Positions 46,001-60,329 of a stretch of 64,000 bases of DNA are shown piece by piece. This DNA is from Typha latifolia (lineage: Eukaryota; Streptophyta; Magnoliopsida; Poales; Typhaceae). How positions within the stretch are numbered: position 1 is the first letter of the stretch; the number at the start of each line of letters is the position of its first letter. The DNA is taken from contig CM034105.1 of the NCBI GenBank assembly GCA_019914945.1, forward strand, positions 4,216,001-4,280,000, written 5' to 3'. The notes beneath the pieces were generated by a model, which ran no database searches, was not told where the DNA came from, and was given only the letters and a program-made list of their open reading frames with translations. The position numbers and the translations under genes were made by a program.

Positions 46001-49000
46001 ATCTGCTCGTCAGTTGGCCAAGGCTCTGGAGGTTCCACTTGTAAATGACTTAGGATATACGAAGAGATATGTTCGTTGCCTTCAGGTAGTTTGATCTCTT
46101 ACTATTCTCTACTTGTCGCATGTTGATGGCTTTTTCCTGTGAACTAGATTCTTTATAAAATTTGTTATTTTACAATTGTAACCTTCTTGTACGTTTTTTT
46201 TTCTTGTTTAGGTTAGTGCCTTAGTTTTTCCTCAGCGTGTTGTCATTTTTATAATCAAGGCATATATTTCGAGTTCTGTTAACAAATTTTGTTTGGAAAA
46301 TGTTCTATAACACATTTACACAACATGTCCTTTCCTTGAAAAAAGATGTGCCAAGTGAAGGAATACAAATGACTTGTGATTTGGACCTTTTGAGGTCTAT
46401 CTAAAGTTCTATGATTTCGAATAAAAGATGTAGGGCAGAGAATATTGTTCAATTTGACACGATAAATGCTTTATCTGAGGCTTACAATATCTATCAGGTA
46501 GTTCATATCCTGTTTATGTTGCCCTAAAAGACCAAAAGGCCCAAAACACATCCTCATTTTCTTGTGCAAATGTCAAGCTCATTGGAGAATGAAACACAAG
46601 CTAACACATTTGGTTTGAAATAACTATTGAGATAAAAAAAATTGATGTTTTGTGGTAACCATGTTTTCTTTGGTATTCATGCGAATAACATCCATAGAAA
46701 TGACTTCTTTTAGATGCAGTGAGATTCTAATTTAATTTACACTTGCGCATGGACACCATACACCTGAATCTCACTTTCAATAAAAAATTTCCAATCACTT
46801 CAAAATGAAACGAAATTAAATCTGAAGTTTGGGATGAGAATGCAATGAGTAAATGAAAATCATGTTGCCCGTGCCACCATTATAAGTTTATAACTGATTT
46901 TCTGTTTAGCTTAGGTAATATTGTAGGAGTATGCTTGTTCATTGTGAAGACGGTAACTTCATTTTCCTGAATGGTTTAGTAGTATTTATTAAATTAGACT
47001 AGTTTCTTCAAGATTGTTATTGTTTGGAATAATACATATAAGAGGCTAGTGTAGTGAAGCTTTATGTGGGCAATCTTTAGATATTCCTACCTCAATAATT
47101 TGGTCTATATCCTGGAGCTTCTATGTTGTGACAAGTCTTTCATTCAATAATCTTGTTTACATGGATTGTGGATATTGGTGTCATAGAAGTGTCTGCTATG
47201 AGTTCAGACAGAAGGTGTGGAACTTCTGCAGGGTTCTCTATGATTTAGTAATTAAGTATCAAGTATCCTTACCTACTTTCTTGCAAGCTTGAGGTCATAA
47301 ATTATTCACAATTTTAATTGTGACAAATTATCATGTTACATGCTCGTGTGCACCTGCTCTTTTCTAAATAAAAGACGGGAATTAGATTTTGATTTTTTTT
47401 TAAATTTTCGGATGTATTTTATTTAAAAAGTAGATTTGATTTTAGAGTGTCAAATTTGATTTAACTCCTAAAAATCTAGGAGATTTGCTTGTTAGTTTGT
47501 TTTGAGGTAAGTTTTGTTAGGATTTGATTGATTTCTAAGTTAAAAGGTTGTAGTTTAGTTATATATTGGACTAGGAAAGATCCGAATAAGATCAATTTGT
47601 GATTCATGTAATCTTCTCATCTTTATATATGGAGGTGATGAGAATTCTGGAAAGAAAGAAAAAAATATGAAATTTTGAGAAATAAGATTATTTGTGGAGG
47701 ATTCCACATTTATTCCTTTTCCCCTTCTCCCTCTTCTCTTCCCCCCTCCTCTCCTCTTATTTGTAGTGGATACCACGCTTCCTTTGTCCCCCACAATCTA
47801 GTTGGGTTTGATCTTCTTTCTCCAATGGCTTGATGTGTTATCTTTTGTTTTTCCTATCTATCTTGTCATGCTAGAATGGAAAGAATGCTTGGAGGCAGAT
47901 AAAGAGATTCATAAAGGCTCTATTTTTACTCCTTGGGGTGTGTGGTGATCCTTATCTGTCTAACTGAGACTAGGGATATGATTGTTGTCACCTATTTATG
48001 GAAATTTTACCTGATGAAGTAGGATGTGAGCTGACATTTTGCAAGCAAATCAATGTCAATTTCAATCATTTGGCAAACCACTGGATTGTGAAAATGTATT
48101 GTTGAAGAGGAAAAGCAGAACCTCCATGAGGCATGGAAGGATGGTGAGGTCTCCGGTGATGTTGGAGAGAAGGGGGACATTCGCGCCACCCAAGCAATGA
48201 AAGGTTGTGAGGATGGGTCTTGCAAAGCTGACAATAAGGTCTTTGGACATTCACAGCAGCAAGGATGCCCTTGTGGGATGAAGCAGATGGTGTGTAGGCC
48301 TTCTATAAAATCTCTAATTGCCTTTTGACAAATATCAGCATGCTGATGTGCTTTGATTCACAGTGACAACTGCCCGATTATGAGTCTCGAGATCTAGTAG
48401 AATCTGGATTCCCCTTAACATACCGGGGAAACATGCCCCACATTTTCTTTACCTTTTTCCTTTTTGCTGGCTCCACCTTCATATTTGGGAACCTGCAAAT
48501 ATTGGGATGGGTAGAAGCAAAATCTAGGAAGACGGCAAAGGCATAAATTTAGAAGGATCTGCTGGCCAGAGGTCTGCCTTTTGTTTGTTGCTAGCTATAA
48601 GTTTAAATGTTGCTTAGTTGCGGAAGTCTAGGTACAATTTATGCCAATATGTTTCTCTTAATATCTTGTATCTTGGCTGGATAGTACAGGTTTCTGCTTA
48701 TAATTTCTATTAAAGATGTGGTAACATCGTGTGGTGAGTACTCAGGTAGACAATCTTGTCATATAGTAGTCCAAAGTAAATAATCTTTTTTTTTGTGATG
48801 GAAAACAACTTGCTGATAAGTAATGGACATTTTACAAACGAACTGTTTTGGCATGGAAAGGTAAACCAGGAACACCTGAGATACTGCCATGCAACCAAAG
48901 TTCATAAACTGTTTGTAACTAGTCTGTAAGTAAGTATAGAGTTACTCTTTTTGGATATCCGTCAATCTAGTGCCTTGGCTGAATACAATAGATTTTCTGT

Positions 49001-50858
49001 TACTATTGACCGATAGATACTTGGTTGTATGCCCATAAAGCCATAACACAGTTCAACTACAACCTTCTTACTGGCAGGCTTCCTGTATTTTGTTTAAGTA
49101 TCATCTTTACATTACATCTTGAGTTCTCTAGATGTTGACTTTTCACAAAACAATATATTTTGTGCAACTGACTTATCAAGAACTATCACTCCACCTTTGG
49201 TTAATTGATTCAATAATGCAGATATCGGAGGTGGTAAACAGTATGAAGGATCTGATTGATTACAGCAGAGAAACAGGGAAAGGACCTATGGGTAAGCCTT
49301 TCCTTTCCCCCTCCTCTAGTTTCCTTTTGTATATGGGAAGCTCTATATTGTTTATTCAGTTAGTTGTGCCATCCTCAATTCCTCAGCCTACATTTATTAC
49401 AAATTCATGTGCTTCATTACTTTTATTATCACTCAAACCTGTTCTGAACAATTTCAAATAAATGTGGTTAATGCAGAAAACCACAGGTGCTTTTACTTGG
49501 ATTTGCTTTCATAAACGTGTAAGTGGTGAATTAGGTCTGGTTCATGCAACTGGGCTTAGGGCACAGATAATTAAATATCTCTAGGAGCACTTGATATATA
49601 AACTGACATATCTTACTATCTTAGTACTTACTATATAGAAACATCTTTTGCCTTTACAGAACAAATACTCTCTAGCATGCGGTCTATGGATTTTGTGGGG
49701 CCTGCATGCCATTAAAAAGGTTTTTGGTTGTCTGGAGATGAGTGTGTGCCCATGTAGATTTAAGCAATGATGTGACACTTTTTTCATTTTGCCGGAATCT
49801 ACAATTGTTAGATTTGATGGAGTTTCTTTGAAGTTTTTTTTTTTAATGTAAACTTGAGTTGTATTGCTATTATTTGATTGTCTACTGCAAAATTATCACA
49901 CAAACTTGCACTTAATCTTCGTTCAGATAGCCTGATCAACTTTCCGCGGAGAACTTCTGCTTCTTCTGCACTGTATCCTCAACAAGTCAGACTGCCTGAG
50001 GATCAACAAACAATCAGCCAAAGTACAACATATAATGATCAGAACTCTGCTCAAGCAACTGCTGTTCAGATTTCTTCTGCAAACAATGGCGCAGTGACCG
50101 CAAGTAATTCCCTTAACAATTTGCCATCCACATGCAGCACAACTACCATTGCTGGTCTTCTCCACCAAAACTCAATGAATGCCAGGCAAGAGAATCAGAT
50201 GAGTAATGCAAACAGCCCTTATGGTGGTGGGAACACAGTGCAAATACCTTCAGCCAGCTCTTCCAATTCAATACCCCCATCCCAACCCAATGTATCTTCA
50301 CCTTTCCCGTCTCCCACCCCATCCACATCGAACAACAATATGATTCCAACATCTCATAATGCTGCCCACTTGAGCTCTGCCAATTCACCTGCAAATATGT
50401 CTGCATTGCAACAATCGGCAACACAATCTCATCAAGCTGACCCAACTGAATCGCCAAGTTCTGTTCAGCAAATTTTACAAGAGATGATGATGACCTCTCA
50501 GCTAAATGGTGTCGGAGCCATGCGAAATGACATGAAGGGCATTAATGGAGTGACACCAGCTATGAATGGAGGGAACTGCTTGGTTGGAAATGGGATAGAA
50601 AACAATGCCAGCATAGGTGGGATGGGGTATGGAAGTATTGGTGGAATGGGCACATCTGGCGCAGTCAGTGGGATGATTGCAGCAATGTCAAATAATGTTA
50701 TGGCCATGAATGGGAGGGTTGGAATGAATAACATCACACAGGATCCAACTGCCATGAATCATCAGCAACAACAGGATATGGGAAACAAGCTGTTAGGCGG
50801 GCTTGGAACAGTTAACAGCTTCAATAGTCTTCAGTTTGACTGGAAAACCTCACCCTAG
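43001..50858 (+). CDS. SEU: SEUSS transcriptional co-regulator
   Basis: Nine coding exons: 43001-44023, 44119-44238, 44354-44402, 44597-44811, 44902-44970, 45068-45165, 45992-46085, 49222-49291 and 49927-50858, giving 889 aa in phase. The N-terminal third is Ser/Asn/Gln-rich with several glutamine runs (around residues 225-310). The central LIM-binding (Ldb1-like) dimerisation domain starts near YEPGMCARRLTHYMYHQQHR. It continues through NNIEFWRKFVAEYFAPNAKK, VWHCEICNRKPGRGF, WEFCARHHEELIPRR and SARQLAKALEVPLVNDLGYT. The C-terminal region begins FPRRTSASSALYPQQ and ends DWKTSP. SEUSS partners LEUNIG in a nuclear corepressor complex controlling floral organ identity and other development. The motif order matches Arabidopsis SEU. 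Intron 7 is unusually long (3.1 kb). The ATG at 43001 is the first in a good context. Confidence 0.95.
47380..48560. other. inserted material in SEUSS intron 7, including an antisense coding-like relic
   Basis: Intron 7 spans 46086-49221. At about 48060-48250 the minus strand has overlapping open frames in all phases. One reads KDLIVSFARPILTTFHCLGG and later EVLLFLFNNTFSQSSGLPND, which looks like decayed protein-coding sequence. I cannot name the source. The stretch before it (47380-47830) has LTR-like AT-rich and pyrimidine-rich sequence, but no ends were found. Confidence 0.35.
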
Positions 50859-53298
50859 CAATTAAAAAAAGAACAACTCTCTGCAACAAATTTAACTTGA
50901 TAAAAGAAAGAAAGTCGCCATCTGTTTCTTGCTCAAAGTTCTCTAAACTTTACAGGAATCTCTTTGCTCTCTGCTAAATTCTCAGAATCAATGACGAAGT
51001 TTAGCTTCAGTTCATCCATTCTGTTATCCCAATAGCTCAGGGATTTCCAAGTTTCTATGCAAGCCATCTTAATTTACTGTTCCATTTTTATAGAAGAAGA
51101 GTTGGGGGGGGAGGGGGATAGATAAGTAGTTGTGGCAGTTGTTGGTGCTCTTTATACAACCAATGGTGGTCCTTCTTCTTAGTTAGCTTTACTCGGAGGA
51201 GCTTGAAGAGATGTCTCCTCCGGCCAAATTTTCTAGACACCGCACGTTCCAAGATACAAGACATCGGGATTGCGATTGCAAATGTAAAGTGTGGTGAGTC
51301 TACTCCTCTCCCCTCTTTTCTAATGTTATTGCTTGTAACAGTACTTGAGCACATAAATTCACTAGTTAGACATCAATTAGAATTTGCCGTTTGTCTGTTG
51401 ATAATACATGATTAGGACAAAGGAAACTATCTTATTTCTCTTCGTTTTTGTGGGCTTTTCATGTATTGCATCGCAGATATGCCCTTGAATTGCTTTTATG
51501 ATCTGAAGTGGAAATGATTTGTTCCCGTTCCTTAGATAATATACTGTAGTACCTAAAAGAATTATTTACAGGTGAAGATGTTATCTATCGTCGTCAGGGA
51601 TAAAGATGTAATCAATCCTTCGGCCAACATTACGTGGGATTGTGCTCTCTCTCTTCTGAACTAGACCACCTAATGAGTAGAATATTAATCTTACCGATAG
51701 TTAGTGAAATAATCTCCTCCTTTCCTTTTGCTATTAAGTTTGTGATGATTTAGTTCGATCAAAAAAAAATAGTTTGAGATGTGACTAATTTCGTCAAAAA
51801 CTTTGATTATGAATCTTATACATATGCATCGAAACAGGCCAAATCAGTCGATATCAAGCACGTATATCTAACGAAACGACGTTTTCTTAGTAAAATACTA
51901 TTTTCTTTCTCTCCTTTTGTTATCCTTTCATTTTATTTTTATAATATTCTTATAATACTGCCATTACAAAATTAAAACTACAAACACCTAGGGTGAAAAC
52001 AGTACGGAAGATAGTGCTTAACCAATATTTTGATCCAAATTTTGGTTCGGAACGGATATTAGATGGATAATAAAATTTAAAATTATATTCTAACTAAATG
52101 AATACAGAGAATTTTTGAATATGATTTAGATAATTTTTAAATAGAGGATCAAATCTTAAATAAATATGGATTTAATTTAGACACAAATTATGACTTTCAC
52201 GGAGATAATTAACACAAAATATTAAGAGTTTAAAAAAATTGCATGTCAAATACATATTGATTTAGCAAATCAATCTCTATAAATAATATAGAACACATTA
52301 TTAGTAACAATATTAATATAAACCATTTAAAATAAACAAATTAAAAACTATAAAATATTTTTAAAAAAATGCAGGTAAATGGATATTCGACCCATATTTG
52401 TATTCGTATTTTAGTTTTTTTACTCGTATATGAATCTAGATATAAATGAGTTGCACAAATCATAAAGGGGTCATTGGGTGGCATAAAATATTTAGTTTTT
52501 TATGATGTATTTTGATTATAAAGGGATTTATTCGAGTTATAAATGAGTTTATTCATGTTATAAACAGATTTTTTTCGTGTCATAAATAAGTTAGTCAGAT
52601 TATAAATAAGTTATCGTGTCATAAATAAGTTGGTGGGTCGTAAACGAGTTAACGAATTGAGGCAATAAATACGAACACAACTCATTTAATAATTGTGTTA
52701 GACGATATTAATCTATTTATAACCCGAACACGGTTAAACTATATCCAAACATGTTTAAAAGCCGAGTTACGGCATCATGTCAACTTTTGCGACCGCCGGC
52801 TCTCTTCCTCTTTTGTCTTATAATTCTCCAAGATGGTAGCATCCAATAAGTCCAGAGCTCAAGACCAAGAACCTCTCATTCCTACCCTCTTCCCCCTCCT
52901 TGTCCATGGAAGCTTCCCATCATCAGAAGCATCCAATAAGTCCAGAGCTCTAATGGACTACTTAGGACTTCATCAGAAAGAGTGTTTTTGTGTAAAAGAG
53001 CTTTTTCTCTTATACCCAGGATATACCATATTTTTATCAAAAATAATAAAATATATTATCGGGTTTGGATTATTGGATAATGGACAGATCCGTTAGCCTT
53101 CCGTACAAATTATTCGACAACCAAAGAGAGGGAAATCTGGCAAATTGGAATTCGGATCCCTCCAATTGAGGACTTGTTCTTCCTTCTCTAGGAAGGAGGA
53201 GAAGCATGATCGCGCGAAATATAAACCAGATTGGTGAATAAAATCGGGGAATTGGCGCAGACCAAGCAGAGAATTAGGAGAAGAAGAATAAGGATAAG
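50859..53298. other. SEUSS 3' region and intergenic region
   Basis: The first few hundred bases are SEUSS 3' UTR. At 51990-52450 a degraded repeat starts AGGGTGAAAACAGTACGG, similar in style to the hAT-like terminus at 31173, but no partner end was found. At 52500-52650 a loose tandem of CATAAATAAGTT words occurs. A 22-base exact direct repeat lies at 52839-52860 and 52929-52950, within an open frame starting at 52833 that I do not recognise. Confidence 0.5.
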
Positions 53299-56200
53299 AT
53301 GCCGATAGAGATGCCCAAAGGCCTTCCTTTCTCGGTGGACACGTGGACTCCCGCTTCCAATCGGAAGCGATACCATTTCCTCACCCACGCTCACAAGGAT
53401 CACCTCGCTGGAATCGCCACCCACGGCTCTTACCCCATCTACGCCACCGGACTCACCAAGACCCTCGCCCTTCACTATTTTCCTCAGGTTCTTCTTTTAC
53501 TCAAGATTTTTATTGTCTTTGGCGTTTTGGGTCGCTTTTATGGGAATTTTACTCCTTTTAGAGGACTCATTTCGTGTTCACATCCAAAATTGGATCTTTG
53601 GGTGTCTTTTTTGCAGCTTGATGAGTCCTTATTTGTGGAGCTCGAGGTCGGTGAGTCGGTGTTCATCGATGATCCGGAAGGGGCTTTTTCTGTCACAGCA
53701 TACAATGCAAATCACTGCCCAGGTACCAAATTTTGATTTTTTGAAGATTTAAAGATATGTTTAATTTCTGTGAATTCAAAATCTTGTGCCCTTATTTTTT
53801 TTTAAAGTTATTTAATTGTATAGTGATAGTTGGATGGACGTTGGGCTTCTTTGGTTGGGATTATGCTTATGAAGAGCATAGTCACAATTGGCTACCATGT
53901 GTCTTCGACTTTCTCGGTCCTTGTTTATCATTTTTCTATTAGTGTTGTTGAGCTAGCTATCTACTAGATTTTCTCCTTTCATTTTGAAGTTTTTAAGAAA
54001 TTTTCCCTAGAATTTGGCACATAAGGGTCTGTGCTATATCGATGAAAGTTTCTGTATACTGTGTACATTGATGCTTGATAATAAACGACGTTTGGTTGGA
54101 CATATAAACTTTTTGAGTTGACCTTGTTAATTCAGTTGGCCACTTGTGACTGACCATGTTGTCTTTGTACATTGAGCAATCTGGTATGGTTCCTGACGTT
54201 TTCTCTCAGCGTGACTATTGGCCTGCTTATAATACTGACATGGTTCCGAATGATCAATGTACAACTTGAATGAAGTTCTTTTTTTTTGGTAGAGCCTATT
54301 CCAATACTATACCAACACACTTTGTCAGCCAGTGATAGAACGAGTAACGTTTCATATTCATTGATCTCATTTTCATTCTCTTTGCTGATATGGAAATTTC
54401 TTTCAAAAATACGTAGGTGATATGCGAAACAGGCAGAACTTCTTCTTTAAATGGGGGTTCCTTACTTTTCTTCCATAGATTTGTTACGTTTAGTTTTTAA
54501 ATTAACTCTCAAGGAAATGACTAAATTGGCTGAGAATTATTTGATTGAAGAACTCAGATGATTCCTCAATGGACCTAACCTTCTCATGAAGCTTTTCTCT
54601 TTACTCAGGCATATCACCGTGGCCTTTATGGACTTTCGACAAGGTCACTCATTGTCAAGGAAGCCACTGCTTCAGTTGATTTTTTGCTTCTCCTTTTAAA
54701 ATGCACACAGATTTAGATGCTCTGTTTGCAGTGACTATACCAATTATGCAAATTGTCTCTTTGTTTCTGTTGTTCATTATATCAACATTTAACATTTTTG
54801 GGTATAGCAACGAGTTAAGAAATTGATGCCTCATATGCCATGATTTCATCTTTCAGGGGCTGCCATGTTCTTGTTTGAAGGTGAGTTTGGAAATCTACTG
54901 CATACTGGGGATTCTCGACTCACACCTGATTGCCTGCAAAATTTGCCTTTGAAGTACATAGCCAAGAAAGGGAGAGAAACTGTGTGTCACCTTGATTACC
55001 TTTTTCTAGATTGCACATTTGGTAGATGCTCACTTAAATTTCCAAGCAAGCAATCCTCTATCCAGCAGGTTTTCTATTACTTAACATATGCTCTTGCTCT
55101 TTTTAACATAATGTATACTTGGCAGCAGCACCAATTAAACCTGTGAGTCAATGATTTCAGGTGATAAGTTGCATATGGAAGCATCCCCATGCGCCTGTTG
55201 TTTATCTTGCATGTGATCTTCTTGGCCAGGAAGAGATACTTGTCCAAGTATCCCAAACATTTGGGTCCAAAATATTTGTTGACAAGACAATCAATTCAGA
55301 ATGCTTTCAGGCCCTTTCACATGCAGCTCCAGAAATCCTTTCACATGATTCGTCTTGTCGCTTTCAGGTATGGACTCCATTAAAACTGATAAACTGGAAT
55401 GCAGTTTCACTCTAAGAGCTGGCAACACTCACAACATGTACTTATTTTCTACTATTTGATTTATCAAGTGTTCCTATGTGAGCATACTTTTTGCTGATTG
55501 GTGACATTGGTGATATACATAATCTTTCTACTCTGCCCTTAGCAAGGTGCTTAAAAGATATGCAATCACTTCGATGGTTTCTTAATTTCTTTCAAGTTGG
55601 ATAGAAGATTTTGTTTTATAATTTTAGCTGACTACTGATACGCTGGGTTCAAATTCCAAAGATGCAAAATTTTCTTCCAAAACAAAATTAAACGTGCATT
55701 GAGATTTTTTTAGTATGCACTTTCCAGGAAAACTCTTGAGTTCGTTTTGTAATTTGTAATCGTATTTCTTGAAATGTTTATGGCATGCATGACTTAACTT
55801 TCCATTCCCACTTCATTGAGGGTAGCATGGTGGTGTCACACTCAATGCACCGAATCATGCTTATAGGTAATACACTATAACAAGATGGTGGTTGGTCTTT
55901 TATTGCATGATTAGCAGAACAACTTTCAGGCCAATAGATAGCTCTGATGCTAATTTAGAATGACCAATCTCACAAGCTTAAAATTTGCGATGCAGTTGTT
56001 TTTTCTCCACTATATATTATTGTATAAATCTGAATTCTTTTGTATTTGCATGTTGACCTTTTATGCATTGATAAACATTTATGCTACTCAACATCAAGGA
56101 TTGTAGGTCCATAACATTGCTTTAAGATGCTCAAATAATATATAGCCTTGTTGATCAAAATATAAATGCTAGTTGGTCTGGTACCATTGCTCAGTCTTTC

Positions 56201-57617
56201 TACCTAACTTCTCTACTGAGTTGTGTTCTACAGATGGTAGGTATTTAAGGAAGCCTTTTCTAGGCCTTTCTGACCTTGATTTTCAAACATCAAATTAGTG
56301 GTTTATTATTTTATTGCCTTCTGGTACACATGAAACAGGACCAAAAAGAATTAGTCTGAATTGGTGAGTGCAGGAATGGTGGAGTAACATGTATAAATAC
56401 ATATACAACTACAGACTATCATATATTTTGCATTTCTTTTTTTATGCTCTTGCACAAGGAAATGATACAGCTCCATAATATTCCTTTGCAATTTTAGTTG
56501 TATAGTTATTTTTTCTCAGGTAGTAGGTTTCCCCAGGCTTTGTGAAAGAGCAAGTCAAGAACGTGCAGAGGCTCGAGTGAATCTTCAGCCAGAACCATTA
56601 TTTCTTCGTCCTTCTACACAGTGGTATGCAAGCAATGCTAGATTAGGGATGACTCAACAGCAGAAACTAAGTCTAGAAGAAGCTGAAAAAGATGAGTTTG
56701 GAGTTTGGCATGTCTGTTTCTCCATGCATTCTTCCCGAGCTGAGTTGGAGTGTGCATTGCAACTTCTCCAGCCCAAGTGGGTTATTTCCACTACTCCTCC
56801 TTGCCTAGCTAGGGAGCTGTCTTATGTCAAGAAACATTGTTTTAAACCCCGTTTAGCCCCTGATGATCCATTGTTGAAATTATTCAAAGTGCCTCTCAGA
56901 AAATTTGCATTGGCACCAGCTTTGGTGGCAACCTCAGAGGCTAAGATGAATGTTGATCTTTCTATTTCTGCTGTTGGAGTGTCCACTTCTGATCACAACG
57001 AGCTGCAGACTGAGTTGCTTGTGGATCCTCTTGAACTGAAACTTGATTTATCTCCACCATCCAGTGAATTACCAATTACATTATTTGGAAGAGCGAGACT
57101 TGGACTCCAAGATTATGACATACTGAAAGAAGAAAAAACAAAGTATTATGTTGCCAACGAGGAAGCAGCAGCACCCTCCACTCAGCACAATTCAGATGTA
57201 GAGCAATCAGCGCCCTCACAGGAGGACAACATGGCAGATGGAGTGCAGAAATCATTGTCACTGGATGAGGCAGCTGCAGTTCAAGCATCATTGCTATCTG
57301 GGAAAGGTATGGCTGAGTTGAATGTTGATAAATTGGAAGGGGGTGCAGTTAGAAGTGACACATCATTGATAAAATGCTCTAGGAGTTGCAGTGTTTCCGA
57401 GCTTAGTACAGAACAAGAAGATTCTGAGAAGGATATGTCATATGTCGGATCATCAAAAGGTCTCAATGCAAGCTTAAGGAAGCTGTACAGATCAATGAAC
57501 GTGCCTGTTCCTCGACCTCTACCATCATTAGTTGAACTTAAGGAAGTCTCTAAACGGGTTAAGATGGGCTCTGGATCCAATTATAGTAGATTGAGCTGTT
57601 GCTATAGTTTACAATGA
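53299..57617 (+). CDS. SNM1/Apollo-type DNA repair metallo-beta-lactamase (At1g19025-like)
   Basis: Five exons: 53299-53487, 53617-53722, 54857-55068, 55161-55367 and 56520-57617, giving 603 aa in phase. The N-terminus MPIEMPKGLPFSVDTWTPAS is followed by the metal-binding HxHxDH motif (FLTHAHKDHLAG), then NANHCPGAAMFLFEGEFGNL and LLHTGDSRLTP (metal-ligand aspartate), and LDYLFLDCTFG. The beta-CASP part includes WKHPHAPVVYLACDLLGQEE, then WHVCFSMHSSRAELECAL and LQPKWVISTTPP. This family contains 5' exonucleases acting in cross-link repair and telomere maintenance. Key metal ligands are visible, so activity is plausible. The C-terminal about 250 residues are low in motifs and acidic, typical of the plant member. 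Orthology to At1g19025 is from memory. Confidence 0.9.
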
Positions 57618-60329
57618 GATAATCTCTCTTAATCTTTTCTCTGATCATGAGATCATGAGACTTTTCAGCATAATATCATCAAGGCTGCTAACTTCAGTTT
57701 GTCACGATGGTAGATTTTTCAGTATTCCAGATGATTTTGAGTGTTTATATGTCATTGAGAATTTATAGGAAACACTGTATATAGAAATTTATCAATTCAG
57801 ACTGATTACTGAGATGCACAGGCATCACTACTCAATCTCATGTCTGAGACAAGAATTTACATTTGAATTGAAATTCCTCAAAATGAGAACAAAATCTTAT
57901 GCCTTTGGTTGTAAAGAGGGCATTGGTGTTGGTTCAAGAGAAACTGGTTTTGACAGAGATGGCCAAGGGCATACGAATCGGAAGTCTGGGTTATTACAGG
58001 CCAGAAGCATTTTTTTTATGTTCATCAAGTAGCTACTGCATCAGTAAGCACTTTTCGGCATGGTGAAGTACACTGTTAGCTATGAATTGCCTATCATTTG
58101 CATACTGATCTTTCTCCAGGATATGGTTGTACCAATTCATTGTAATGTCAGCTCAGATGCTTTCACTGTTTCACATCTTCTGCAGTTCCTTTCCTACGTT
58201 GCCTACCTGGAGCAATTGGAGCTCAAAACAATAACAGGGTTTCCTCAATTTTTGTCTTCAATGCAATTCCGATGCATTAGTTTCTATTTACAGAAAAAGG
58301 GGGAAAATATATTTTATCCCCTCGTATGCCAAATTCTAATGTGCCTTGTTGGATTTAATTTGTATCACTTACCTCTCTTGTAGTTTTATTGCTTATGATA
58401 AAGATTGAGGCGAAAGAAGCATAAGATAACAGATATTTTCACAAAAAATAATTTTCTATTTAGTTAATACAAAACAAAAAAGGTATTTTGTTATCTTTTA
58501 TTAAAATTAACATTTGTTAGGCAGTTGTATATAATTTAGAACTATAAGGGGTTAAGTGATAAATAACAAATATAGTGAGCTCACTTATTTAAGCCTTAAA
58601 TGAGCTTAGCTAAATTCAAACCTGAGTTTGAGCTCAGCCTAAACATATATACAGCATAAATTTTAGCTTATTGAGGTGAAGCCCGAACAAGTCGACTTCT
58701 ACTCAAGCTCAGCTCAATTCAATTTGGCCCGAGCCAGAGCCATTCATTATTTTGATATCCTACTCTCTTGCAAATTGTTATCCCTTCTCAGAGAAGTTCG
58801 CTTATAGATGCAAGACTCACATACCAAAATTATTGCTCGTTTCCAGTTTCACCTCCAGGTGGATTCTGAAGCTCCTGTTATAATCCCTCTTAAAAGAGAA
58901 CAAATGTCGACCAGCAAAGATCACATATGAACAAGCTATTCGGAAGCACAATCTCTTATATGAGATTAATGCACAACCAAGGGTTAAAAAACTTGAGTTG
59001 CAATTGATCAATTGAATCTATGTTGCATAATAAAATACTTCCCCACGGCTTATTTGCCAGAATGTAGACCAGTTACAATTAGTGCCACAAATACCACCTA
59101 ATGATGCAAGGGAAAGTTCCATATCTGCTCTCATTAATTTTATGCATATGCTTTAGAGCCACTCCATTAGGAAAAATATCGATTATGATTGGCAAACAAA
59201 TTCTGAGAAAAATAGTACAACACACAAGTCCCTGGAGCTGGAAAACATTCCATCAAGTCATAAAAAACAATGTGCTCAAAATTTTCACTTTTAGCATCAC
59301 GTATGGACAACTTTGAAAGAAGAAATTTTGCTATGTAAAATTGTATTTTTACTGGGACAAAAGAGTTGGCTAAAGCCACCACTATAAGTTATAAATTGTT
59401 TAAAAGGAACCATCTGTAACAAAACCTCTTACATGCTGTTCTATCTAATACTCATCTCGTGAGCATATACCTCCAAAAGTAATGGTTGCTGCGTCTCTGC
59501 TCATGTTGAGATACCACCTGCAACATAAGGCATAAGTTTTTCATCAGAAACGATGGAATAATAAGCACAAAACAAAAATTGGATAGAGCTACATGAATTT
59601 GTGACAATAGACAATAATTGTTTAGTTGGAAGTAAGAAATTAGGTCCCTTAAATATCAAGACAATAAAAAGGATAATATCTAGGTCTCTTTATACAAAAT
59701 TTGGGCAGTCTCCATTCCATCACACAGTTGAAGCATTGGAGATCTAAAAGTATAGAGAAGCTGTTCACAGGGTTATCAGAGAAAATTGAAAGACCAAAAG
59801 TAGCATAATAAATGTGCCTAAGTAAATTGGAGAACATTTTATCTTACTCAAAAGAGAAGTTGATATAAACAAAATTAGCTAACATAAACGTAAATAGGAA
59901 AAGAAAGAAAAAGGACGGGAGTGGGGGGAGCTGCACAAAAACAACAGTTCTACATTAAGCTAATTATAGTCAACTAAATGGGGACCATTGTCTGATTCAG
60001 AAAGTGGCTCCAGTGGCATATCAAACACTCTTTGATTGATGAAGGCAGAGAAATCTGAGCTAAATGATAGAATCATAGAAGGCAATTGCTTTGCCTGCCT
60101 GTTGGTAAATCGGGAGTCTTTTCCCTGGAAGCCAATGGAAAGCTCTCATCATTTTGTCCTATCCCCTTAACTCAAAAGAAAACTATATATCCATCAACAA
60201 CATCAAGTAGGGTTAACCGTGATCTTAATTTTTTTTTATTCTCTTTAGTTATAGTGATGGACGTAAGTATATGTATGTTGTGCAAACTGCCAGACAACTT
60301 CTATTAGCACAAATAAATTCTTATTCACC
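57618..60329. other. convergent 3' ends of SNM1-like gene and SBDS
   Basis: The two genes point toward each other across 2.7 kb. No further gene is supported. At 58560-58760 a repeat-like stretch is rich in GAGCTC/AGCTCA words. On the minus strand a possible small exon ends at about 59460 (see findings). Confidence 0.5.

Noticed and set aside
52833..53096. 87-codon frame as a gene
   Set aside because: It contains a 22-base direct repeat, and the second half is AT-rich without protein character. No family was recognised.
57814..58383. additional exons of the SNM1-like gene
   Set aside because: The protein already ends at 57617 at the expected length, and these frames have no family similarity; probably 3' UTR or intergenic.
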